The position numbers and the translations under genes are program-made. A model generated the notes under the pieces. That model worked only from the letters and a program-made list of their open reading frames with translations, had not been told where the DNA came from and ran no database searches. DNA of 7,641 nucleotides from Bacteroidales bacterium UBA1064 (GTDB lineage: Bacteria; Bacteroidota; Bacteroidia; Bacteroidales; Tenuifilaceae), in assembly GCA_002316235.1 (NCBI GenBank), contig DCDD01000207.1, forward strand, positions 1 through 7,641, read 5' to 3'. Shown one piece after another: positions 1 through 5,628 of the stretch; the stretch's first letter is position 1; the number at the start of each line of letters is the position of its first letter.

Positions 1-234
1 ACAAGAAAATGAAGCCAAACAAATGACAAACAGAAGGATATGAATGAACACCAGCTACCAACAGCCGGTCATAAGCAATTGCCGGGTAGTGCGGTTGCTA
101 ATGTAAGTTATCTTGGCATCATTAGTGGTTAACATGACCATTAAGCGCCTTGAAATCGTCAACTGCACATACCGCCAACTGTTCAGCACCAGATAAATTA
201 AACCAACCCGATGTGAATGAAATCTAAAATGACG
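1..234. other. Upstream gap with no confident gene; short open frames on both strands
   Basis: No gene can be supported here. On the + strand a 30-codon frame (40-132) begins with ATG after an AGAAGG purine run. Its start overlaps by ATGA the stop (41-43) of a frame open from the left edge, so a gene entering from the left could end there, but the two other frames also close early (10-12 and 24-26). On the - strand a frame is open from about 246 down to a TAG at 55-57, with an internal ATG at 141. None of these peptides is recognised. A stretch open on both strands without a recognisable protein may be a dispersed repeat or a gene remnant; only a genome-wide comparison would tell. Confidence 0.4.
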
Positions 235-242
235 TAATTTTG
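235..242 (+). promoter_or_regulatory. Candidate Bacteroidota -7 promoter element for thiF
   Basis: TAATTTTG followed by C fits the Bacteroidota -7 consensus TAnnTTTG and lies 17 nt before the thiF start, so any leader would be only about 10 nt. No clear TTTG -33 box stands at the right distance (the best is a GTG near 213). The assignment rests on the -7 box alone and is tentative. Confidence 0.35.
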
Positions 243-259
243 CTCAAAGTAAAAATCTA

Positions 260-868
260 ATGCCATCTGCCAGAGAGGTAAAAGAAGCATTAAGAGGCTA
301 TTCTGTTGGAATAGCCGGTGTGGGCGGATTGGGAAGCAATGTGGCCATGCTGCTCACCCGCGTTGGGGTTGGTCATTTGGTTATTGCCGACTACGACACG
401 GTAACAGAAGACAACCTAAGCCGACAGTACTTTTTTTGGCACCAGGTTGGCTGGAGCAAGATCCGCGCCTTGAGGGAAAACCTGCTTGCCATTAATCCGA
501 TGGTAGATGTTCGCGGGCATGAATTAAAGGTGGACGAGGATTCTGCGCTTGGCGTGTTTGATGGTGTTGATGTGCTGGTTGAGGCATTTGACGATGCCCG
601 GATGAAGAAAGTGCTGATTGAAGGTTTTCAGCTTAACAGGCCTGATGTGCCCATAGTGGCGGGCAGTGGAATTGCGGGATGGGGAAAGTCGAACGATATT
701 CGGGTGGTTCAATACGGAAATATTTACCTGTGCGGTGATGGGGTATCGGAGGTTTCGGACGATCTTCCCCCGCTGAGTCCGCGGGTCAGCATTTGTGCAT
801 CCATGCAGGCTAACGTGGTGGTAAGCATTCTGCTCGGACGCTTCTGGGGGGTTGAACCGCAGCCATAG
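260..868 (+). CDS. thiF: ThiF-type sulfur carrier adenylyltransferase, short form (E1-like)
   Basis: This 202-residue protein belongs to the ThiF/MoeB/E1 superfamily, which uses ATP to adenylate the C-terminal glycine of a ubiquitin-like sulfur carrier in the cytoplasm. The nucleotide-binding loop GIAGVGGLGSN is at 17-27. It is followed by DYDTVTEDNLSRQYF (44-58), with the family's Asp46, Asn52, Arg55 and Gln56, then Lys67 and VEAFDDA (107-113). A GSGIAGWG stretch (135-142) and GDGVSEVSDDLPPLSPRV (159-176) match the roughly 200-residue clostridial-type ThiF. The two CxxC zinc motifs of long E1-like proteins such as E. coli ThiF are absent; the only cysteines are C158 and C179. ATG 260 is the only usual start after an in-frame TGA at 230-232. 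The partner ThiS is encoded 170 bp downstream. A MoeB-like role for molybdo- or tungstopterin is an alternative, since no thiG, thiH or thiC is in the window. Confidence 0.9.
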   Translation: MPSAREVKEALRGYSVGIAGVGGLGSNVAMLLTRVGVGHLVIADYDTVTEDNLSRQYFFWHQVGWSKIRALRENLLAINPMVDVRGHELKVDEDSALGVFDGVDVLVEAFDDARMKKVLIEGFQLNRPDVPIVAGSGIAGWGKSNDIRVVQYGNIYLCGDGVSEVSDDLPPLSPRVSICASMQANVVVSILLGRFWGVEPQP

Positions 869-888
869 TTTACCTAACAGGAAACGAA

Positions 889-922
889 ATTGCTTATTTG
901 CATGTAAAGTTTACTAATTTTG
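889..922 (+). promoter_or_regulatory. Candidate promoter for the thiS-divIC unit
   Basis: TAATTTTG (915-922) followed by C repeats the -7 box seen before thiF. An ATTG at 889-892 stands 22 nt upstream, close to the usual 19-21 nt for the Bacteroidota TTTG -33 box. Transcription would start near 930, so most of the hairpin element at 922-1025 would lie in the thiS leader. This is consensus matching only. Confidence 0.4.
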
Positions 923-1025
923 CGTGAGGGATGCGAAGGGTGCGTAGCAGCACTGCCTCATTTTGGCCCTGGCCAAAATGAGGATTGCCGAAGCCCGAAG
1001 CAGCCCGACCCCGAAGGGGGCACGC
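922..1025. repeat. Nested multi-hairpin palindromic element in the thiF-thiS gap
   Basis: Outer arms GCGTG (922-926) and CACGC (1021-1025) are complementary and enclose three hairpins. The first has GTGC/GCAC arms at 940-943 and 950-953. The second is a perfect 13-bp stem, 956-968 with 971-983, separated by only CT. The third has CCCC/GGGG arms at 1009-1012 and 1016-1019 around GAA. The element is GC-rich against AT-rich flanks and contains related phrases such as GCCGAAGCCCGAAGCAGCCC. It resembles an intergenic palindromic repeat, but only one copy is visible, so repeat status is inferred. No thiamin (TPP) riboswitch core such as CTGAGA is present. Confidence 0.6.
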
Positions 1026-1038
1026 CCAAACAAAGGAA

Positions 1039-1248
1039 ATGGATATAATTTTAAACGGGATACCCGAGCATATTGACACTACCAAGGTTAACATTACTGT
1101 TGATGAGCTGCTTCGCTTTAAAAAATTCAGCTTTAAAATGCTGGTGGTGCGCATTAACGGTGAGCTGGTGCGGAAGGAACAATACTCCACCGCAACTATT
1201 ACCAACGGCGATAATGTTCAGGTGATACATTTGATAAGCGGAGGTTAA
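1039..1248 (+). CDS. thiS: ThiS/MoaD-family sulfur carrier protein
   Basis: This 69-residue beta-grasp protein carries sulfur as a C-terminal thiocarboxylate after activation by a ThiF-type enzyme. It has the expected length, the central VVRINGELVRKEQY stretch (37-50), the NGDNVQVIHL strand (57-65) and the essential terminal Gly-Gly (68-69). The ISGG tail is closer to ThiS than to the PPVxGG tails of MoaD, so thiamin thiazole synthesis is the first reading. A carrier for tungstopterin dithiolene sulfur is possible given the AOR gene nearby. A longer frame from TTG 985 would add 18 residues translated from the hairpin element and is not credible; ATG 1039 gives a normal ThiS N-terminus (MDIILNG). 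The stop lies 3 nt before the next gene, so co-transcription with divIC is likely. Confidence 0.85.
   Translation: MDIILNGIPEHIDTTKVNITVDELLRFKKFSFKMLVVRINGELVRKEQYSTATITNGDNVQVIHLISGG
1240..1244 (+). promoter_or_regulatory. Shine-Dalgarno of the divIC-like gene, inside the thiS Gly-Gly codons
   Basis: GGAGG lies 7 nt before ATG 1252 and is formed by the last two sense codons of thiS (GGA GGT). Strong Shine-Dalgarno sequences are uncommon in Bacteroidota, and the other starts here lack one. It supports ATG 1252 as the start and suggests translational coupling. Confidence 0.6.
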
Positions 1249-1251
1249 GCT

Positions 1252-1569
1252 ATGTCGGTAGAAAGCAGAAAGTTCTGGCGATGGTTTTTGTCAAAACTTA
1301 AGAATAAGTTTTTTCTTACCGCTGTTATTTTTCTATTATGGATGCTGATTTTCGACAGCAGCAACTGGATTTCGATGTGGGAGACAAAGCGGAATATTCA
1401 AAGGTTGGAAAATGAAAGGGATTACTACATTCAGAAAATTCAAGACGACAGGAGAAAAATAAACGAGCTGCAAACCAACAACGAAAACCTTGAAAAATTT
1501 GCCCGCGAGCAGTACCTGATGAAAAAGCCCAACGAGGAAATTTTTATCGTTGACGAGGAAGATCTTTAG
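1252..1569 (+). CDS. FtsB/DivIC-like septum formation initiator protein
   Basis: This 105-residue bitopic membrane protein belongs to the FtsB/DivIC family, which links early and late divisome proteins through FtsL-type and FtsQ/DivIB-type partners. A basic cytoplasmic N-terminus (about 1-18) precedes one hydrophobic helix (about 19-34, FFLTAVIFLLWMLIF). A charged periplasmic coiled coil (about 43-80, rich in E, R, K, Q and N) follows. The conserved end EKFAREQYLMKKPNEEIF (81-98) is typical of Bacteroidota members. Length and domain order are complete. The gene starts 3 nt after thiS and uses a Shine-Dalgarno sequence made by the thiS tail. galM follows after 33 nt with no terminator between them. 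The neighbours are metabolic, so the operon position says little about its job. No symbol is given because FtsB and DivIC cannot be told apart by eye. Confidence 0.88.
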   Translation: MSVESRKFWRWFLSKLKNKFFLTAVIFLLWMLIFDSSNWISMWETKRNIQRLENERDYYIQKIQDDRRKINELQTNNENLEKFAREQYLMKKPNEEIFIVDEEDL

Positions 1570-1602
1570 AGCTTAAACTTTCAAACCTAATCACTTTTTA
1601 TT

Positions 1603-2637
1603 ATGAATTTACGCATTTGTCCATGGGGCAATATTCATGGGAAGGAGGTGTATTTATACACTGCTACTACGCGCAATGGCATGAAGTGTACCATTTCGAA
1701 CTATGGCGGGCTAATTAAGTCCATAGCGCTAATAAGCGAGGACAACAAGGAGCTAGAGGTGGCTTACGGGTTCGACAGTATTGAATCGTACAGGGAGGCC
1801 GACTACCATCCGGGGGGAATTATTGGACGGTACGCCAACAGGATTGCAGGTAGTGAATTTACAATAGATGGGCACAACCACCAGCTTTCGTGCAACGAGG
1901 GTTCCAATCAGCTTCATGGCGGAATTAACGGATTCGACCGGAAGATATGGGTGCCTGAGATAGTAGAGGCCAGGGACGGCGTTTGCACCATTCAGCTATT
2001 CCTGCACAGCCCCGACGGAGATGAAGGGTTCCCCGGCAATCTCGATGTTTGGCTAACCTACAGCATCACCGAGGATAATCAAATTGCCATAAGCTATAAG
2101 GCAGCTACCGATAAGCCCACGCATGTGAACCTGACAACCCATGGGTATTTTAACCTAAGTGGCTTTAGAAAGAACGTTCTTGACCATTTACTCCATCTGA
2201 GTGCCGACCATTACTTACCCGTTGACGAGTGCCTCATCCCTACCGGCGAGCTTCGCAATGTTTCGCACACCCCCTTTGATTTTAGGACGACTAAATCCAT
2301 TGGAGCCGACATAAACCGCTGCGGTGGCTTTTATGATCATTGCTTTGCGCTCAACAACCCCACGCTTGACAAACCGGCCGCAGTGCTTCGCAACCCCGAC
2401 AATGGAGTTTGCCTTAAGCTCTTTACCACGCAGCCGGGCCTACAGCTCTATACACCCATAAATAGGCCAAATGTATCCAACCCGGCTATACCATTCCCTG
2501 AAAGTGGAAACTGGGCAGTCTGCCTTGAGCCCCAGCATTTTCCAAACACCCCTAATATGCCCGATTTCCCAACAACACTACTTATGCCCAATGGAGAGTA
2601 TTCGCAAACAACCATAATTTCTTTTGAACAGGAATAG
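1603..2637 (+). CDS. galM: Aldose 1-epimerase (mutarotase)
   Basis: This 344-residue protein interconverts alpha and beta anomers of aldoses such as glucose and galactose. Its length equals that of typical GalM (about 340-350). Family landmarks occur in order: SNYGG (32-36), GRYANRIA (75-82) with Asn79 and Arg80, LHGG (104-107) with His105, NLTTHGYFNLSG (176-187) with catalytic His180, YDHCF (244-248) with Asp245, and CLEPQHFPN (307-315) with catalytic base Glu309. The final PDFPTTLLMPNGEY also fits. All expected catalytic residues are present. There is no signal peptide, so it should act in the cytoplasm, unlike the secreted mutarotases common in Bacteroidota. It starts 33 nt after the divIC-like gene in an AT-rich context without a Shine-Dalgarno, and probably shares that transcript. 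The AOR and symporter downstream have their own control regions. Confidence 0.95.
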   Translation: MNLRICPWGNIHGKEVYLYTATTRNGMKCTISNYGGLIKSIALISEDNKELEVAYGFDSIESYREADYHPGGIIGRYANRIAGSEFTIDGHNHQLSCNEGSNQLHGGINGFDRKIWVPEIVEARDGVCTIQLFLHSPDGDEGFPGNLDVWLTYSITEDNQIAISYKAATDKPTHVNLTTHGYFNLSGFRKNVLDHLLHLSADHYLPVDECLIPTGELRNVSHTPFDFRTTKSIGADINRCGGFYDHCFALNNPTLDKPAAVLRNPDNGVCLKLFTTQPGLQLYTPINRPNVSNPAIPFPESGNWAVCLEPQHFPNTPNMPDFPTTLLMPNGEYSQTTIISFEQE

Positions 2638-2726
2638 TCCATTTTGAGCTGTTGCAACCAGAAGGTTTTCTACCTTGTAAAACTTTTGAAAGTCCCATCG
2701 TTGCTCAATATGCAAATATTTTCATA

Positions 2727-2758
2727 TTGACAATAATCATTTTTTATCGGTAAATTTG
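2727..2758 (+). promoter_or_regulatory. Bacteroidota-type promoter for the AOR gene
   Basis: TTG (2727-2729) and TAAATTTG (2751-2758, followed by C) are 21 nt apart and match the TTTG / TAnnTTTG pattern of the Bacteroidota primary sigma factor. Transcription would begin near 2765, giving a leader of about 45 nt before ATG 2810. It is the best promoter match in the window. Confidence 0.6.
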
Positions 2759-2809
2759 CCTGTATTTTTACCTGAAGAATTTTAGTAGTAGCAAGCAAGA
2801 CTAAAAACG

Positions 2810-4969
2810 ATGAGTATGGAAATTCAGGAAATGGCTGCACAGCATGTGCTTCTGAAGAGCTGGAGTTACCAGTGGAAACCCCTTTTCAGGGGTTACACCG
2901 ATAAAACACTTTACATCAACGTGGGCAACAATGAGGTGATGGAAAAACCTGTTCCCCCGGAGGTGAAGGAAAAGTTTATTGGTGGTAAAGGCTACGACCT
3001 GCGCTTGCTTTGGGATGCCACTAAGCCAACCACAAAGTGGAATGATCCCGAAAACGAAATTGTTATATCCTCGGGTCCAATTGGTGGAATTACCCAGTAC
3101 TCCGGAACGGGAAAATCCATTGTATGCACCATTTCACCCCAAACCGATATTGTGATTGACTCCAACGTGGGAGGTTTCTTTGGCCCATTCCTTAAATTTT
3201 CGGGATTTGATGCTATTGAGATTCAGGGTAAAGCAAAGCGTGATGTGATAATTTACATTGATGGGATAACCCATAAGGTTGAACTTTTTGAGGCGCCTGC
3301 CGAACCCATAGACAGCCATGTGTTGGGAGAGGTGCTAAGCGAAATGTTTGCCAACGATGAGGCCGACAAGAAGAACATAGGCATTGTGTCAACCGGAGTT
3401 GCTGCAGAACATAGCCTTTTCGGAATGCTGAACTTTACCTTTTACGACCCAAAGCGGAAATGTATCAGGCTTAAGCAAGCCGGAAGGGGAGGAATTGGCA
3501 CGGTATTTCGCGATAAGAAAATAAAGGCTATAGTTTGTAAGATTCCCGGGGTAAAGGGAAATCTTAATAATGTGGCCGATTTGGAGGCAATTCAGGAACG
3601 CGGTAGGCGGTTCAACAAGGAAATACGCGAGCTGGACGATAAGCAGTGCCAGATGCGCCAAAAGGGAACAGCCCACCTGGTAGAAATCATGAACGACTAC
3701 GACCTGCTACCCACCCATAACTTCCAGTACGGTTCTCATAAGGAAGCCGTTAAAATTCACTCGGAGGTTTGGAAGAGCTACTTTACCCAGGGTGTTCCCG
3801 ATGGGTGCTGGATTGGCTGCAACATGGCATGTGCCAAGGGCGTGGATAAGTTCAAGCTAAAAACCGGACCCTATAAAGGACAGGAGGTAATTGTTGACGG
3901 GCCTGAATACGAAACAGCAGCTGGCTTGGGATCAAATGGCGGAATGTTTGATCCGGAGTACGTGATTGAGGCAAACTTTTACTGCGACACCTATGGCATT
4001 TGCACTATTACCTGGGGCACCACGCTGGCCTTTATTCTGGAATGCTACCAGCGAGGGGTTCTTAATAAGGAGCGTACAGGAGGACTCGATTTAACATGGG
4101 GAAACACCAGCGATGCGCTGGAACTTCTTCACCAGCTAGCCCGCGGTGAGGGTTTTGGCAAAATTGCTGGCTTGGGAGTTCATAAGCTAAAGGAGTACTT
4201 TATCAGGGAGTTTGGCGCCGATCCTCAGCTGATGCAGGATATTGGTATGGAGAACAAGGGGTTGGAGTATAGCCAGTATGTTTCGAAGGAGTCGCTAGCC
4301 CAGCAGGGCGGCTACGCAATGACAAATAAGGGACCCCAGCACGATGAAGCCTGGCTGATTTTTATGGATATGGTGAACAACCAAATCCCCACATTTGAGG
4401 CAAAGGCCGAGGCCCTCCACTACTTCCCGATGTTCAGAACCTGGTTTGGATTGCAGGGGCTATGCAAGCTCCCGTGGAATGACGTTGAACCTGCCAATAA
4501 TGCCGAAACGGATGAACCTGCCAAGGTTCCAGAGCATGTTGACAACTATGTTACCATCTACAATGCCGTAACCGGGAGTAAAATTGATAAGCATGAGATA
4601 ATAAGGCAGAGCGAACGGGTGTACAACTTTCAACGTATATTCAACATCCGTCGGGGCTACGGCCTTCGTAAAAACGACGCCCAACCCTACAGGGCTGCCG
4701 GTCCGGTTACCCGGGAAGAGTACCTGAGTCGTGAGGAGCGATACGACAAACAACTCAAAGAGCTGGTTGGCGTTGACCCCGCAAAAATGACTCTTGAAGA
4801 AAAAATGGCCGCACTTAGAAAGTACCGCGAAAATCGCTACGAACAACTACTGGATGCCGTTTACAAACGTAGGGGATGGAATAAAAACGGTGTTCCCACT
4901 ATAGCCCATCTTAAGGAAATAGGCATGGATCTGCCCGAATTGATTGAGGTGGTTACTCCCTTGCAGTAG
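2810..4969 (+). CDS. Aldehyde:ferredoxin oxidoreductase family protein (tungstopterin enzyme)
   Basis: Members of this family use a tungsten (or molybdenum) bis-pterin and one [4Fe-4S] cluster, usually to oxidise aldehydes to carboxylates with ferredoxin; the BamB branch serves benzoyl-CoA reduction. Landmarks are FIGGKGYDLRLLW (56-68), GGFFGPFLKFSGFDAIEIQGKA (121-142), GRGGIGTVFRDKKIKAIV (225-242), GPEYET (364-369), pterin motif DTYGICT (393-399), ERVYNFQRIFNIRRG (602-616) and YKRRGWNKNGVPT (685-697). Cluster cysteines are probably C333, C337, C341 and C552. The first three are spaced CxxxCxxxC, not the CxxCxxxC of Pyrococcus AOR. The second pterin motif reads GLQGLC (547-552), with Gly where Asp is usual. 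At 719 residues it exceeds classic AOR (about 605), with an N-terminal extension (about 1-27) and a charged segment (about 630-680). No signal peptide is seen. An upstream in-frame TAG (2789-2791) supports ATG 2810. The substrate is unknown; BamB-like or other AOR subfamilies are possible. Confidence 0.93.
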   Translation: MSMEIQEMAAQHVLLKSWSYQWKPLFRGYTDKTLYINVGNNEVMEKPVPPEVKEKFIGGKGYDLRLLWDATKPTTKWNDPENEIVISSGPIGGITQYSGTGKSIVCTISPQTDIVIDSNVGGFFGPFLKFSGFDAIEIQGKAKRDVIIYIDGITHKVELFEAPAEPIDSHVLGEVLSEMFANDEADKKNIGIVSTGVAAEHSLFGMLNFTFYDPKRKCIRLKQAGRGGIGTVFRDKKIKAIVCKIPGVKGNLNNVADLEAIQERGRRFNKEIRELDDKQCQMRQKGTAHLVEIMNDYDLLPTHNFQYGSHKEAVKIHSEVWKSYFTQGVPDGCWIGCNMACAKGVDKFKLKTGPYKGQEVIVDGPEYETAAGLGSNGGMFDPEYVIEANFYCDTYGICTITWGTTLAFILECYQRGVLNKERTGGLDLTWGNTSDALELLHQLARGEGFGKIAGLGVHKLKEYFIREFGADPQLMQDIGMENKGLEYSQYVSKESLAQQGGYAMTNKGPQHDEAWLIFMDMVNNQIPTFEAKAEALHYFPMFRTWFGLQGLCKLPWNDVEPANNAETDEPAKVPEHVDNYVTIYNAVTGSKIDKHEIIRQSERVYNFQRIFNIRRGYGLRKNDAQPYRAAGPVTREEYLSREERYDKQLKELVGVDPAKMTLEEKMAALRKYRENRYEQLLDAVYKRRGWNKNGVPTIAHLKEIGMDLPELIEVVTPLQ

Positions 4970-5011
4970 TCAACAGTGTAAACATTACAAGTTGTTAGCG
5001 TGAGTTGGTTT

Positions 5012-5042
5012 TGGGGTTAGCCTACGGGTTAACCCCATTTTT
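5012..5042 (+). terminator. Intrinsic terminator after the AOR gene, UACG tetraloop
   Basis: Arms 5012-5022 and 5027-5037 form an uninterrupted 11-bp stem (ten Watson-Crick pairs and one G-U) closed by C(UACG)G, a member of the very stable UNCG loop class. Five T follow (5038-5042). It lies 42 nt after the AOR stop, and with the promoter at 2727-2758 it makes the AOR gene a single-gene unit. Confidence 0.88.
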
Positions 5043-5628
5043 ATTACCCGTTCGTTTGCCATACTACTGTTAACACTTTAAAATTAAACCAGATAGAATA
5101 TCAATTTTTGAAAAAATGTTGTTCCATACTCCAGCTAATCTATCATATCTCTGCTTATGAGTTTAATAAGCCATTAATCAGCTAAAAACTGAAGACTATG
5201 ATGAGGATTTTCACCTTCTGGCAAGGGCTACACCCCGAGGGATGGGCTGCGCTGCTGGCATTACCTTGCATAAACTCCGAGAAGTGTCCAAATATCAGGA
5301 TTTCATCATGATAGAGAATGAGCGTGTAATGTTTACACAGCTATTGCTGTTTAAAATGCCTTGCCAAGGCAGCTCATCAATTATACTTCAGGTTAAATTT
5401 TGTTTAAATTTCCTCTAAATTTGACAGGCAAACACAGCTTAATTTGTACTTGACGTAATGATTTTGATTTAAAAATTTAGCGATAGCCGTCTGCATTGGC
5501 TTAACTTTCTGTTTTTTAGTTAATCGGATGTGGTTTTTTTACCCGAGGGAAAATACAAGAAATGAATAGCTTATATAATCAGGTATAAATAGTACGTAAC
5601 ACGACGTTCAACAAAAACTGCTGAAACG
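5043..5628. other. Long gap with no confident gene; AT-rich with a GC-richer island
   Basis: This stretch is mostly AT-rich. About 5211-5290 is clearly GC-richer and reads open in more than one frame. A 37-codon + strand frame starts at ATG 5198 and ends at TGA 5311 (MMRIFTFWQGLHPEGW...), and another frame stays open from about 5220 to 5418 without a good start. Neither is recognised. The island may be a gene remnant or part of a regulatory leader. TATAAT (5574-5579) lacks a matching upstream box, and I find no convincing TTTG/TAnnTTTG promoter for the symporter, although one must lie here if the terminator at 5012-5042 works. No tRNA or known riboswitch core was seen. Confidence 0.5.
5357..5371. 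promoter_or_regulatory. 15-bp perfect palindrome, possible operator
   Basis: TGCCTTGCCAAGGCA has 7-bp arms around one central C, a shape suited to a dimeric repressor or activator. It lies 257 bp before the symporter start, far for a simple operator but inside its only upstream region. No regulator gene is in the window and no second copy was seen, so function is a guess. Confidence 0.25.

Noticed and set aside
184..213. Minus-strand FNLSG peptide resembling GalM residues 183-187
   Set aside because: Only a few residues match, the surrounding sequence does not follow, and the frame closes quickly. Treated as chance.
867..917. Direct repeat AGTTTAC(C)TAA at 867 and 908
   Set aside because: Short and AT-rich; the second copy overlaps the predicted -7 box. 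Chance is a sufficient explanation.
985..1038. N-terminal extension of ThiS from a TTG start at 985
   Set aside because: The 18 added residues are translated from the hairpin element, are Arg/Pro-rich and have no place in the ThiS fold. ATG 1039 gives the usual length.
869..1038. TPP riboswitch before thiS
   Set aside because: The conserved core (CTGAGA and its partner segments) is not present, and the stems seen do not form the TPP architecture.
2651..2676. Terminator after galM (GTTGCAAC palindrome and AAGGT/ACCTT hairpin)
   Set aside because: The stems are only 4-5 bp and no clean T-run follows, so this is too weak to call.
5574..5579. TATAAT as -10 box of the symporter
   Set aside because: No -35 or -33 partner lies at the right distance, and such AT words are expected in this gap.
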